Assembly: GCA_900313015.1 (NCBI GenBank)
Contig: OMPR01000007.1
Location: forward strand, 166,350 to 230,349
Source: Rhodobacteraceae bacterium EL53
GTDB lineage: Bacteria; Pseudomonadota; Alphaproteobacteria; Rhodobacterales; Rhodobacteraceae
Length of the DNA stretch: 64,000 nucleotides
Direction: 5' to 3'
Shown here: piece after piece, positions 17,136-26,445 of the stretch
How the letters are laid out: each line of letters begins with the position of its first letter
How positions within the stretch are numbered: the first letter of the stretch is position 1
Position numbers and translations under genes: made by a program
Notes under the pieces: model-generated
Told to the model about the DNA's origin: nothing
Seen by the model: the letters and a program-made list of their open reading frames with translations, nothing else
Database searches by the model: none

Positions 17136-19118
17136 ATGTCATTGCCCCCTGGATTTTTGGATGAACTGCGGAGCCGCTCTAGCCTGTCACAGGTTGTAGG
17201 GCGCAAAGTCATGTGGGATCCGCGCAAGTCTAATCAGGGTAAGGGCGACATGTGGGCGCCATGCCCGTTTCACCACGAAAAATCCGCGTCGTTCCATGTC
17301 GATGATCGCAAAGGGTTCTATTACTGCTTTGGCTGTCATGCCAAAGGCGATGCGATCAAGTTTGTGCAGGAAACCGAAAACGTTGGTTTTATGGAAGCCG
17401 TTGAGATCCTGGCGCGTGAGGCCGGGATGCCGATGCCCGCACGTGATCCCAAAGCACAGGAAAAGCAGGACCGCCGCACGTTATTGGCCGAGGTTATGGA
17501 ACAGGCGGTCCAGTATTTCCGACTGCAGCTGAAAACAGGGGCCGCAGCGGATGCGCGGGCCTATGTGGCCAAACGGGGCCTGAATGGCCCGGCGTTGGAG
17601 CGGTGGGAGATTGGATTTGCGCCCAATGGCTGGCAGAACCTTTGGGACCACTTGCGCGGCAAAGGGGTTGCCGAGGATCTGATTATTGGGGCTGGGTTGG
17701 CCAAGCCGTCGACCAAGGGTGGCAAGCCATACGACACGTTCCGCAATCGCATTATGTTCCCAATCCGGGATGCGCGGGGACGCGCCGTTGCCTTTGGCGG
17801 TCGCGCGATGGATCCCAATGACAACGCGAAATATCTGAACTCGCCCGAGACCGAATTGTTCGACAAGGGGCGCAGTCTGTACAACCAAGGCCCGGCGCGG
17901 ACGGCCGCGGGGCAGGGGCAAACCTTGTTGGTGGCCGAAGGGTACATGGATGTGATCGCCCTAGCAGAGGGTGGATTTGGGGCCTCGGTTGCACCTTTGG
18001 GCACAGCGATCACCGAAAGCCAGTTGCAGATGCTGTGGCGCATCGCAGATGAGCCGATAATAGCGCTGGATGGGGATACCGCAGGTTTGCGTGCGGCGAT
18101 GCGGTTGATTGAACTGGCGTTGCCACTGCTTGAGGCTGGGAAATCGCTGCGCTTTGCACTAATGCCCGAGGGGAAAGACCCTGATGACCTAATCCGGGGC
18201 TCAGGACCCGAAGCTGTGCAAAGCGTGCTGGATCAGGCGATGCCAATGGTCAAGCTGCTGTGGCAGCGCGAGACCGAAGGCAAAGTATTCGACAGCCCAG
18301 AGCGGAAGGCTGGGTTGGACAAGACACTGCGCGAAAAGATCAAGCTGATCCGTGATCCGTCCATTCGTGCGCATTATGGTCAAGAGATCAAAGATCTGCG
18401 GTGGGAGCTGTTCCGCCCGCAACGCAAACCGCGTGCGGCGTTTCAGGCCGGGGGTGGTCAGTGGCAGGGCGGAGGCGGCAAAGGCAAGGGGCGCTGGAAA
18501 GCAGCGCCGGAGCCGGCGATGCCCGGCACCCGTGCCTCTTTATTGGCTTCGGCCACAGAAGAGGCGCAGATCCAAATGCGCGAGGCGGTGATCTTGGCGA
18601 CAACCGTCAAAACGCCGAAGATTGTTGTGCAGTTCGAACAGCAACTTGAAGCGATGGAATGCCGGGATCAGGATCATGCAATGTTACGGGATATGGTTTT
18701 GCGCTATGCCATCGATAGTCCAGGCGATCTAAGTGACAGAATTTATGAGGCGTTGGGGCCCGAACCCCTTGAAAACCTGTTTGCCCTTCGCCATGTCGCA
18801 ATTAGCCCCTGTGTGCGCCGCCCTGGCGATCTAGAACTGGCCGAGATGATATTGGCTGAGGAACTCGCAAAACTCACCGCGCTGCGCGGGCTGACCGCTG
18901 AAATTGCCGAGGCCAAAGAAGAGATCGCTGAATTGGATGATGAGGCTGTGACCTGGCGCGTGGCGCAGGCCGCCGAAGAGCGCAATCGCGCCACCCGCAG
19001 CGAGAATGAAGACAAAGCGATATTCGATGTGGCTGACAATGGGGCGCGAATCAACCGGGATGAACGCGACTCGTTTGCTGCGATCCTCGACAGCATCAAT
19101 TTCGAACGAAAGCGCTAA
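17136..19118 (+). CDS. dnaG: DNA primase
   Basis: This 660-aa primase synthesises RNA primers at the replication fork. The N-terminal CHC2 zinc module is complete: C43 and H46 in APCPFHHEK, C64 and C67 in YYCFGCHAKGD. The Toprim domain carries the glutamate motif in LLVAEGYMDVIAL and the DxD-like ALDGDTAG. A glycine/lysine-rich linker (around residues 430-450) leads to the C-terminal helicase-binding domain. It sits directly upstream of rpoD, the conserved macromolecular-synthesis arrangement. The length is normal for alphaproteobacteria. Confidence 0.96.
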   Translation: MSLPPGFLDELRSRSSLSQVVGRKVMWDPRKSNQGKGDMWAPCPFHHEKSASFHVDDRKGFYYCFGCHAKGDAIKFVQETENVGFMEAVEILAREAGMPMPARDPKAQEKQDRRTLLAEVMEQAVQYFRLQLKTGAAADARAYVAKRGLNGPALERWEIGFAPNGWQNLWDHLRGKGVAEDLIIGAGLAKPSTKGGKPYDTFRNRIMFPIRDARGRAVAFGGRAMDPNDNAKYLNSPETELFDKGRSLYNQGPARTAAGQGQTLLVAEGYMDVIALAEGGFGASVAPLGTAITESQLQMLWRIADEPIIALDGDTAGLRAAMRLIELALPLLEAGKSLRFALMPEGKDPDDLIRGSGPEAVQSVLDQAMPMVKLLWQRETEGKVFDSPERKAGLDKTLREKIKLIRDPSIRAHYGQEIKDLRWELFRPQRKPRAAFQAGGGQWQGGGGKGKGRWKAAPEPAMPGTRASLLASATEEAQIQMREAVILATTVKTPKIVVQFEQQLEAMECRDQDHAMLRDMVLRYAIDSPGDLSDRIYEALGPEPLENLFALRHVAISPCVRRPGDLELAEMILAEELAKLTALRGLTAEIAEAKEEIAELDDEAVTWRVAQAAEERNRATRSENEDKAIFDVADNGARINRDERDSFAAILDSINFERKR

Positions 19119-19235
19119 TATCGCGTTTTGATAAAGAATAGGCAAAGAAAAACGGGTAAACGGGTGGCCGAATCATTTGAACGCGCTAATGATTCGGATG
19201 AAACGAATCGCCCCCAGCCCCTGTAGGAGCACTGA

Positions 19236-21224
19236 ATGGCCGCTAAAGACACGAACGACGACCGCAAGTCTGACGACCAGGAACAGGAAATCTCGCTTGA
19301 TATGAGCCAAGCCGCCGTCAAAAAGATGATCGGCGAGGCGCGTGAAAAGGGATATATCACCTACGATCAGCTTAATCAGGTTCTGCCGCCTGATCAGGTC
19401 AGCTCGGAGCAAATCGAAGACGTGATGTCGATGTTGTCTGAGATGGGCATCAACATCATCGAAGATGAGGAAGCAGAAGAGGAAGAGCAAAAGGGCTCGA
19501 CCGAGGTTGCAACCACCGAAGGCACCCGTGATGTGACGCTCGCCAGCGCGGCGAGCGAAAAACTGGACCGGACAGACGATCCGGTGCGCATGTACCTGCG
19601 CGAGATGGGCAGCGTTGAACTGCTGAGCCGCGAGGGCGAGATTGCCATCGCCAAGCGGATCGAAGCGGGCCGCAATACGATGATTGCCGGGCTGTGCGAA
19701 AGCCCTCTGACGTTTCAGGCGATCACCATCTGGCATGACGAACTTTTGTCCGAAGACATTCTGCTGCGCGACGTCATTGATCTGGAAACCACCTTTGGGA
19801 ACCAGATGGATGAAGAGAGCGAAGAAGAGACCCCTGTCGTAGACGCCTCGGCCGTTGCATCTGCAAAACCTGCCGAAGAGTCCGGGCCCGAGTTGGATGC
19901 AGACGGTAACCCGATTGCCAAAGACGACGACGATGATGAAGACGAACAGGCCAACATGTCGCTTGCCGCGATGGAAGCGGCTCTGAAGGATCAGGTTCTG
20001 ACCACGTTGGAGCGGATCTCGTTGGATTACGCCCAGTTGTCGGAAATGCAGGACAGCCGGATTTCTGCGACTTTGAACGAGGATGGATCATTCTCGGCCT
20101 CTGATGAAGCAAAGTATCAGGCGTTGCGTTCGGAAATCGTTTTGCTGGTGAATGAATTGCACCTGCACAACAACCGTATCGAAGCCCTGATTGACCAGCT
20201 TTACGGAATTAATCGTCGCGTGATGTCTCTGGACAGCTCAATGGTGAAACTGGCGGACCAAGCGCGGATCAACCGTCGTGAGTTCGTCGAAGCGTACCGC
20301 GGTCGTGAGCTGGATCCCAACTGGTTGTCCGAAATGGGCGAAAAACCGGGCCGGGGCTGGCAGATGTTCATCGAGCGTTCGACTGACAAGGTTGAAGAGC
20401 TGCGTGCAGACATGGCGCAAGTTGGACAGTACGTTGGTTTGGACATCCCTGAATTCCGCCGCATCGTGCAGCAGGTTCAAAAAGGTGAAAAAGAAGCGCG
20501 TCAGGCGAAGAAAGAAATGGTCGAGGCCAACCTGCGCCTCGTGATTTCGATCGCCAAAAAGTACACCAACCGTGGTTTGCAGTTCTTGGATCTGATCCAG
20601 GAAGGGAACATTGGTTTGATGAAAGCGGTTGATAAGTTCGAATATCGCCGTGGCTATAAATTCTCGACCTATGCGACATGGTGGATTCGTCAGGCGATCA
20701 CACGGTCCATTGCAGATCAGGCGCGGACCATCCGTATTCCGGTGCATATGATCGAAACGATCAACAAGCTGGTGCGGACCGGTCGTCAGATGTTGCATGA
20801 AATCGGCCGCGAGCCGACGCCGGAAGAATTGGCGGAAAAGCTGCAGATGCCGCTCGAGAAGGTTCGCAAGGTGATGAAAATCGCCAAAGAGCCGATCAGC
20901 CTCGAAACGCCGATTGGCGACGAAGAAGACAGCCAGTTGGGCGATTTCATCGAGGACAAGAATGCAGTGCTGCCTTTGGACAGCGCCATTCAGGAAAACC
21001 TAAAGGAAACCACGACACGGGTTCTGGCGTCTCTTACACCGCGTGAAGAACGTGTTTTGCGGATGCGGTTTGGTATCGGCATGAACACCGACCACACGCT
21101 AGAAGAAGTCGGCCAGCAGTTCAGCGTGACCCGCGAACGTATCCGTCAGATCGAAGCCAAAGCGTTGCGTAAGCTCAAGCATCCAAGTCGGTCGCGTAAG
21201 CTGCGGTCCTTCTTGGATCAGTAA
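19236..21224 (+). CDS. rpoD: RNA polymerase primary sigma factor (sigma-70)
   Basis: The 662-aa housekeeping sigma factor shows region 1.1 at the N-terminus, 1.2 in [22 protein letters not shown], a long acidic non-conserved region (about residues 190-240, with DDDDDEDEQ), region 2 in [20 protein letters not shown] and [17 protein letters not shown], region 3, and the region 4 HTH in [20 protein letters not shown]. It follows dnaG by 117 bp, with TAGGAG before ATG 19236. The 117-bp gap is large enough for its own promoter, as is usual for this pair. Confidence 0.97.
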   Translation: MAAKDTNDDRKSDDQEQEISLDMSQAAVKKMIGEAREKGYITYDQLNQVLPPDQVSSEQIEDVMSMLSEMGINIIEDEEAEEEEQKGSTEVATTEGTRDVTLASAASEKLDRTDDPVRMYLREMGSVELLSREGEIAIAKRIEAGRNTMIAGLCESPLTFQAITIWHDELLSEDILLRDVIDLETTFGNQMDEESEEETPVVDASAVASAKPAEESGPELDADGNPIAKDDDDDEDEQANMSLAAMEAALKDQVLTTLERISLDYAQLSEMQDSRISATLNEDGSFSASDEAKYQALRSEIVLLVNELHLHNNRIEALIDQLYGINRRVMSLDSSMVKLADQARINRREFVEAYRGRELDPNWLSEMGEKPGRGWQMFIERSTDKVEELRADMAQVGQYVGLDIPEFRRIVQQVQKGEKEARQAKKEMVEANLRLVISIAKKYTNRGLQFLDLIQEGNIGLMKAVDKFEYRRGYKFSTYATWWIRQAITRSIADQARTIRIPVHMIETINKLVRTGRQMLHEIGREPTPEELAEKLQMPLEKVRKVMKIAKEPISLETPIGDEEDSQLGDFIEDKNAVLPLDSAIQENLKETTTRVLASLTPREERVLRMRFGIGMNTDHTLEEVGQQFSVTRERIRQIEAKALRKLKHPSRSRKLRSFLDQ

Positions 21225-21245
21225 GGCGTATTAACAAACAGATTT

Positions 21246-21277
21246 AGGGGCTCCTGTTTCGGGGGCCCTTTTTTTTT
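21246..21277 (+). terminator. Rho-independent terminator of rpoD
   Basis: The stem AGGGGCTCC / GGGGGCCCT (one mismatch, one wobble) with a 6-nt loop TGTTTC is followed by eight or more T. It lies 21 bp after the rpoD stop. Confidence 0.85.
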
Positions 21278-21403
21278 GGAGCTTGGTCGTTGGCGATCTG
21301 TCGCGCAACTGCTCCGCTTGGTTGAATTCCTTGTGAATTCCCCTGTGCGACAAGGGGGCTGCGTACTAAGTTAGGCACAGAGAGAAATGAAAGTGACGCC
21401 TTT

Positions 21404-21808
21404 ATGAAACAATTTCTGATGTTTGGTGTGCTTGCTGTTGCGGGTTTTGCGACGCAGGCGGATGCCTTTACTGCGCGCAACGGGGCGCGCGTGAACCAAG
21501 TGAACAGTGCGCTGTTTGAAGTTATTCCGAGCGGGCGAGTCCGAAATGGGGATTATTGGTGCGCTGCAGGTGAGTTTGCGCGCCGGGCTTTGGGGGCAGG
21601 ATGGACTGACCGTGTGTATATTGCCCGGGAACGCGGTCAAAGTGTCACCACCCAGCGCCGGACAGCGTTGCAATTCACTTTGAATCCGGATGCAGCAGGG
21701 ATAACGCCCTTGCCGACAGGTGGGTTCAAAAGCGGGCTGCCTGTGGGGGACAGCATGAGCATTCAGCAAGCTGAGGGATATTGCGAACCTGTTCCAATTA
21801 CATTCTGA
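21404..21808 (+). CDS. Small secreted protein, first of a tandem paralogous pair
   Basis: The 134-aa product has a signal peptide (hydrophobic to about residue 20, cleavage near ADAF). The mature domain of about 110 residues has two cysteines, one in DYWCAAGEFARR and one in GYCEPVP, probably a disulfide. It is clearly homologous to the next gene: FEV, the (D)(Y/F)WC-GxF pattern, (V/I)YI/V, SVT, R-A-(L/V)QF-LN and the final cysteine align in order. No named family is recognised. The envelope location follows from the signal peptide. Confidence 0.75.
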   Translation: MKQFLMFGVLAVAGFATQADAFTARNGARVNQVNSALFEVIPSGRVRNGDYWCAAGEFARRALGAGWTDRVYIARERGQSVTTQRRTALQFTLNPDAAGITPLPTGGFKSGLPVGDSMSIQQAEGYCEPVPITF

Positions 21809-21835
21809 GGATGCGCTAAAAAAGGGAGACCTCCA

Positions 21836-22255
21836 TTGACCTACAAGAGATGTGTCCAAGTTTTGGCGTTGGTCTCTGTGATGCCTACTGCGGCCACTGC
21901 TTGGCGTGCAGTGAACCAGCATGATGTGTATCAGATCGCGCCCGGTGTTTTTGAAGTTGTCAGCGAACCCGGCTCTGGAGCGGTGGATTTCTGGTGCGGG
22001 ATTGGGGATTTTGGGCGCATGCAGTTAAATTTGGGTGCGACCCAAAAGATCTATGTCTGGCGCGGAATTGGCCCCAGTGTGACCCGGCCAGAGCGTGCAG
22101 CAGTCCAGTTTTCGCTCAACGAGCCGCCGGGGGAAGCCGCTAAACCAGGTTACACTCTGTCCGTTAAGCAGGCTGGCGATAGTTTGAGTGCGTCCTTTGC
22201 CCGTCAGTATTGTGCCGGAAGCCGGTTTGACCCATTTGAACGTTGGATTGATTAA
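21836..22255 (+). CDS. Small secreted protein, second of a tandem paralogous pair
   Basis: The 139-aa product begins at a TTG codon (21836) with GGGAG about 7 nt upstream. A signal peptide runs to about residue 22 (TAATAWRA). The mature part matches the preceding protein: FEVVS, VDFWCGIGDFGRM, KIYVW, PSVTRPERAAVQFSLN and the last cysteine in ARQYCAG. The gap between the two genes is 27 bp, so they likely share a transcript and arose by tandem duplication with strong divergence. Function unknown. Confidence 0.75.
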   Translation: MTYKRCVQVLALVSVMPTAATAWRAVNQHDVYQIAPGVFEVVSEPGSGAVDFWCGIGDFGRMQLNLGATQKIYVWRGIGPSVTRPERAAVQFSLNEPPGEAAKPGYTLSVKQAGDSLSASFARQYCAGSRFDPFERWID

Positions 22256-22316
22256 TCCCAAGCTTTGAGCCAAGCCTCACCTTGCCCCAACGAGCCGAGC
22301 AGGGCATCAAGGGCGC

Positions 22317-22730
22317 ATGCAACACCAGTTTCAAATCGAAAGCCAAGGTGCCGGTCTGTATGAGTTCACGCAGGATGTACACCAGTGGGTCAATACTGTG
22401 GGTGGGGATGGCTTACTGACGCTGTTTGTGCGTCATACTTCGTGTTCGTTGCTGATTCAGGAAAATGCTGACCCAGAAGTCCAAACTGATCTCGCGGCGT
22501 TCTTTGATCGCTTGGTTCCGCCTTCAAGCCATCCATCGATGTCTTATCTGCGCCATACCTATGAGGGGCCGGATGATATGCCTGCTCATATCAAGGCGGT
22601 GCTGATGCCTGTCAGCCTGTCGATCCCCGTGCAAAACGGACGACCTGTGTTGGGAACATGGCAGGGAATTTACTTGTTTGAACATCGCGATGCCCCCCAT
22701 GTGCGTACAATCGCGGCACATTTCGCTTGA
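22317..22730 (+). CDS. YjbQ/UPF0047 family protein
   Basis: The 137-aa protein matches the YjbQ family, one trimeric beta-rich domain. Signature pieces are FVRHTSCSLLIQENADPEV, SYLRHTYEGPDDMPAHIKA and the C-terminal GTWQGIYLFEHRD. Family members have weak thiamine-phosphate synthase activity in E. coli, but the true cellular role is unsettled. It starts 61 bp after the second secreted paralog and is followed by an inverted repeat at 22760. Confidence 0.9.
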   Translation: MQHQFQIESQGAGLYEFTQDVHQWVNTVGGDGLLTLFVRHTSCSLLIQENADPEVQTDLAAFFDRLVPPSSHPSMSYLRHTYEGPDDMPAHIKAVLMPVSLSIPVQNGRPVLGTWQGIYLFEHRDAPHVRTIAAHFA

Positions 22731-22759
22731 GCATACGCAGGATGTAGGGGTTAAATTTC

Positions 22760-22782
22760 CCCTCTACCCAAACTCTAGAGGG
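22760..22782. repeat. Short inverted repeat downstream of the yjbQ-like gene
   Basis: A perfect 7-bp stem, CCCTCTA with TAGAGGG, has a 9-nt spacer and no T run on either side. It could be a weak transcript end or an operator upstream of nrdR; the sequence does not decide. It does not resemble the NrdR box consensus. Confidence 0.35.
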
Positions 22783-22855
22783 TGGCCTATAGTTGTGGAT
22801 AAGTGGGCCGCAGTGTTCACAATTTCAAGGCGGAAATGATTGAGGGGGATTGCGC

Positions 22856-23326
22856 ATGCGCTGCCCGTTTTGCGGAAATATCGATACTCAGGTCAAAGAT
22901 TCACGTCCAGCCGAGGACCATGTTTCTATTCGGCGGCGGCGGTTTTGCCCGGCCTGTGGCGGACGGTTCACCACCTACGAGCGCGTACAGTTGCGCGATT
23001 TGGTCGTGATCAAATCCAACGGCAAGCGCGAAGATTTCGATCGTGACAAGTTGGAACGCTCGATCCGAATTTCCATGCAGAAACGCCCGATTGATCCGGA
23101 ACGCATTGATCAGATGATTTCAGGCATCGTGCGGCGGCTGGAAAGCATGGGCGAAACCGATATCGATTCAAAGCAGATCGGTGAGATCGTGATGGAGGCT
23201 TTGGCCCGGATCGACACGGTTGCATATGTGCGGTTTGCTAGCGTTTACAAGAACTTTCAGGCAGCAGATGATTTCGAGGATTTTGTCCACGAACTGCGCC
23301 CCCCGGTGTCTCCAGGCGAAGAGTAA
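22856..23326 (+). CDS. nrdR: Transcriptional repressor NrdR
   Basis: This 156-aa repressor controls ribonucleotide reductase genes in response to ATP/dATP. The zinc ribbon is complete: C3 and C6 in MRCPFCGN, C31 and C34 in [12 protein letters not shown]. An ATP-cone domain follows ([20 protein letters not shown]). I use ATG 22856, 7 nt from GAGGGGG; ATG 22850 is two codons upstream. The gene lies 6 bp before ribD, the common bacterial nrdR-rib order. Confidence 0.96.
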   Translation: MRCPFCGNIDTQVKDSRPAEDHVSIRRRRFCPACGGRFTTYERVQLRDLVVIKSNGKREDFDRDKLERSIRISMQKRPIDPERIDQMISGIVRRLESMGETDIDSKQIGEIVMEALARIDTVAYVRFASVYKNFQAADDFEDFVHELRPPVSPGEE

Positions 23327-23332
23327 GCTCAA

Positions 23333-24424
23333 GTGGATGAACGATTTATGGCGCTTGCCCTGTCTTTAGGGCGGCGCGGTCAGGGATCTTGTTGGCCAAA
23401 TCCGGCAGTCGGATGCGTCATTGTTCGGGAGGGTCGGATTATTGGGCGGGGCTGGACACAGCCCGGCGGGCGTCCGCATGCCGAGCCGGTTGCTTTGGCT
23501 CAAGCGGGTGAGGCGGCGCGTGGTGCTACCGCTTATGTGACATTGGAACCCTGTTCCCATCACGGCAAAACGCCGCCTTGTGCGGATGCCTTGGTTGCGG
23601 CGGGGATCGCGCGGGTGGTCTGCGCCATCGAAGACAGTGACCCACGGGTTGCTGGACAGGGTTTTCAAAAGCTAAAAATGCACGGAATTGAGGTCACGAC
23701 GGGCGTTTTGAGCGGCCAAGCCGCGCGTGATCATGCCGGGTTTTTCTTAAAGACGGAACAGGGGCGCCCTTTGGTGACGCTCAAACTGGCGAACAGTTTT
23801 GATGGGCGTATTGCAACCGCGACTGGGGAAAGTCAGTGGATAACAGGCCCAGAAGCCCGGCGCGCAGTGCATGCGATGCGCGCGCGTCACGATGCGGTCA
23901 TGGTCGGGGCCGGGACTGCCCGATCTGATGACCCATCGTTGACGGTGCGGGATATGGGCGTGTCACAACAGCCTGTGCGTGTGGTCGTGTCGCGCCATCT
24001 GGATCTGCCGTTCATGGGACAACTGGCTCGCACCGCCAATGACGTGCCCGTCTGGCTGTGTCACGGATCGGGTGTTGACGCTGAACGTGCGCGCGCATGG
24101 GGTGGATTGGGGGCCAAGCTGGTTCCCTGTACGATGCAGGGCATTCAGGTTGATACTGTGGATATGTTGCAGCAGTTGGGAACCGCTGGGTTAACGCGCG
24201 TCTTTTGTGAGGGGGGGGGCTCACTTGCGGCATCCCTGTTGGCCAATGATCTGGTGGATGAGCTGATCGGTTTTACTGCTGGTCTGGCAATTGGAGCCGA
24301 AGGGCTTGCGGGCATTGGGGCGCTTGGCTTGAACAGGTTAGCCGAGGCACCTCGGTTTGATCTGGTTGAAACCCGTCAGTTGGGCAAGGACGTCATGCAT
24401 CGCTGGACCCGTGCCCTGCGGTAA
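23333..24424 (+). CDS. ribD: Riboflavin biosynthesis bifunctional deaminase/reductase RibD
   Basis: This 363-aa enzyme deaminates and then reduces the pyrimidine intermediate in riboflavin synthesis. The N-terminal deaminase has the zinc motif HAEPVAL (H49, E51) and PCSHHGKTPPC (C74, C83). The C-terminal reductase begins near PLVTLKLANSFDGRIAT and includes VFCEGGGSLAASLL. Start is GTG 23333, which fits the family's MDxxYMxxAL opening. It is coupled to nrdR; the remaining genes of the pathway in the window are limited to ribE at 29134, with three capsule genes between them. Confidence 0.95.
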   Translation: MDERFMALALSLGRRGQGSCWPNPAVGCVIVREGRIIGRGWTQPGGRPHAEPVALAQAGEAARGATAYVTLEPCSHHGKTPPCADALVAAGIARVVCAIEDSDPRVAGQGFQKLKMHGIEVTTGVLSGQAARDHAGFFLKTEQGRPLVTLKLANSFDGRIATATGESQWITGPEARRAVHAMRARHDAVMVGAGTARSDDPSLTVRDMGVSQQPVRVVVSRHLDLPFMGQLARTANDVPVWLCHGSGVDAERARAWGGLGAKLVPCTMQGIQVDTVDMLQQLGTAGLTRVFCEGGGSLAASLLANDLVDELIGFTAGLAIGAEGLAGIGALGLNRLAEAPRFDLVETRQLGKDVMHRWTRALR

Positions 24425-24442
24425 TGCCGACCTAAGAGACCA

Positions 24443-26440
24443 TCACCGCCACAGGTGGGCGTAGGTGGCAAACAGACCTTGCAGCTTTGATAGCACTCGA
24501 TTGGCATATCCCGGATGCGGGATGGCGCCTGTACTCAGGCGTTCAATCGCAACTTCAACATGGCAGGGTTGGCCGGTGATCGGATCCCAATAGCGTGGGT
24601 AATCGATCAGTGTTGCATGCACTAATCCCATCAGATCCGGGCGCGCGCCCCGTCGGGCGGGCACTTTGTCCAAATCGGTGGTCAGGCCCCAGCCGGCGTA
24701 AAACGGTGTTCCCAGAGTGGTGACTTTGACGCCGCGCAATAGCGCCTCGAACCCAAGGAGAGAGGTCATGGTCCAGACCTCATCCACCTCGGCCAAAAGG
24801 GTGCTGGGGTCACAGTTGGTCAGAACCATATCCGCAATCCCGTCGACCGTGACTGCTCCGGTGCGCAATCCGGCTTCAACATCTGGGTGCGGTTTGTAGA
24901 GGATAACGGCATTCGGATTGTCCGCGCGCGCGCGTTGCAACAGTTCAAGATTGGTTTTCACCGCTCCTGCACCGGTTTGGATCGAGGCGTCGTCTTCTAC
25001 TTGTCCGGGGACAAGAATGCGATGGCCGTCGGGCAGGGTGGGGTGATCCCCGCCAAGGTTATACTTGCTCAATTTGTTCTGGAGCAGCGTGTGCACCAGA
25101 CGGTCCGCGCGTAAGTGTTGATCTGGTCGCAATTCTTCGCGTTTGGCGATCCATGTCTCAAGCTGACTTGGGCGGGTTGGATCGTAATAAATGCCACGAT
25201 CATCTGTCACCAAAGACAGCGGTGGCACCAGCTCTGCGCCAAGGCCACGCGAACGGAGGAATCCGTCTTCGAGGCGGTGGGCGGAAGTGGGCGCGGGACG
25301 GTTGGCCCAAACCATGTGGGGACGTGGATCATTGGCATCGGGGGTATCGGTGAATTGCACGCGTTTATAATGCCCGAACATCTTTTGCAGCGGACGGCGT
25401 TTCCACAAACGCATGCCGCCTGCGGTCCACCCATTGCGATCCTGACGCCATGCTCGGGTCTGTGCCTCGAGCGTGTCCAATGTGGTTTCCAACGTGCCGA
25501 GTTGGTCGCGATAGGGGTCGTACCAGACTGGATAGAGGATCATGGCAGCCGCGAACAGCTGCGCACGGGTCAACCGACGCTCACGTCGGGGAACCGGATT
25601 TTCGTCTGTGGTCAGGCCCCATCCCGCATAAAATGGCTGGCCAAAGACGCGCGGTTTGTGGCCGGCCAGAATGGCCTCAAACCCGAGCTGGGAAGACACC
25701 GTATAGACGCCCACTGCCCCCTCAAGGAGAGACCACGGGCTGATCGGAGTGTCGAGCAGAGTGATGCGGTGGTTGGTGTCCTCTGCCGAATAATATCCAG
25801 ACCGGTAGCCTGCGTTGGTTTCCGGATGGGATTTGATGATGACTTGCGCACCGGGGTGTTCTTCTTGTGCAAAAACCAGCATTTCGCGAAACAGGGCATC
25901 GTTGCCTTTGCTTGCCGTGACCGACGCATCCCCGCGTGTTTGGTCCACAACCAGAACATAGCCGGGATCTGGTGCTGGAGTTGTTGGATCAAAGCCGGAA
26001 TATTTGCTCAGATGCAGATCCTGAATGCGGGCCATGCCTGCACGGGCGCGGTTCAACAGTGCAGTATCATCCAGCGGATGGGTGGTGAGCAGCTGTTCAA
26101 GGTCTGAGACGGTGGAGGGGTCGAAGTGAACCCCAGAGCGATCCAGATGCAGACCCAATGGGGGCTCTCCGGAACGGCCAGGGTGGAGGGATCGCAGAAA
26201 CGCATCCTCGACTCGCAACAGGGGGGTGTCTCGTTTGGTGGCGATGGCTTTGCCCCGATGGGCCGTCGGGCTGTTGCCCCAGATGCCGATCAAGTCCTTT
26301 GGCCCCGGAAAACCCAACCTAAGGTCATATCCCGCAAGATGAAGGATGCGACGCAGGCGGGATTGGGTCAAAAACCCCCCGTTATATACAAACAGCCGAG
26401 AGCGGGGGCTCTCGGCTGTTTTAGAGTGATCCGTGATCAT
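24443..26440 (-). CDS. kpsC: Capsular polysaccharide export protein KpsC (beta-Kdo transferase)
   Basis: This 665-aa protein has two copies of one glycosyltransferase module, visible as an internal repeat: RVEDAFLRS/RLEDGFLRS, VIIKSHPE/VILYKPHPD, and SSQLGFEAILAG.. FYAGWGLTTDE/TSLLGFEALLRG.. FYAGWGLTTDL. KpsC is the dual transferase that alternates beta-Kdo linkages on the phosphatidylglycerol anchor of ABC-dependent (group 2) capsules. It starts 5 bp after the OPX gene without a visible ribosome site. A 13-bp hairpin lies inside codons 7-17. The capsule ABC transporter genes (kpsMT) and repeat-unit genes are not in this window. Confidence 0.92.
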   Translation of the reverse strand: MITDHSKTAESPRSRLFVYNGGFLTQSRLRRILHLAGYDLRLGFPGPKDLIGIWGNSPTAHRGKAIATKRDTPLLRVEDAFLRSLHPGRSGEPPLGLHLDRSGVHFDPSTVSDLEQLLTTHPLDDTALLNRARAGMARIQDLHLSKYSGFDPTTPAPDPGYVLVVDQTRGDASVTASKGNDALFREMLVFAQEEHPGAQVIIKSHPETNAGYRSGYYSAEDTNHRITLLDTPISPWSLLEGAVGVYTVSSQLGFEAILAGHKPRVFGQPFYAGWGLTTDENPVPRRERRLTRAQLFAAAMILYPVWYDPYRDQLGTLETTLDTLEAQTRAWRQDRNGWTAGGMRLWKRRPLQKMFGHYKRVQFTDTPDANDPRPHMVWANRPAPTSAHRLEDGFLRSRGLGAELVPPLSLVTDDRGIYYDPTRPSQLETWIAKREELRPDQHLRADRLVHTLLQNKLSKYNLGGDHPTLPDGHRILVPGQVEDDASIQTGAGAVKTNLELLQRARADNPNAVILYKPHPDVEAGLRTGAVTVDGIADMVLTNCDPSTLLAEVDEVWTMTSLLGFEALLRGVKVTTLGTPFYAGWGLTTDLDKVPARRGARPDLMGLVHATLIDYPRYWDPITGQPCHVEVAIERLSTGAIPHPGYANRVLSKLQGLFATYAHLWR
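26391..26420 (-). repeat. 13-bp hairpin inside the 5' end of kpsC
   Basis: A perfect inverted repeat, AACAGCCGAGAGC with GCTCTCGGCTGTT around a GGGG loop, occupies about codons 7-17 of kpsC. Read in the direction of the capsule transcript it is followed by TGTATATAAC; in the other direction by TTTAGAG. It could slow translation or end part of the transcripts after the OPX gene. Confidence 0.7.
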
Positions 26441-26445
26441 GCCGA

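Noticed and set aside
25115-26107. Plus-strand open frame opposite kpsC
   Set aside because: The KpsC internal repeat and motifs are on the minus strand; the plus frame is a shadow.
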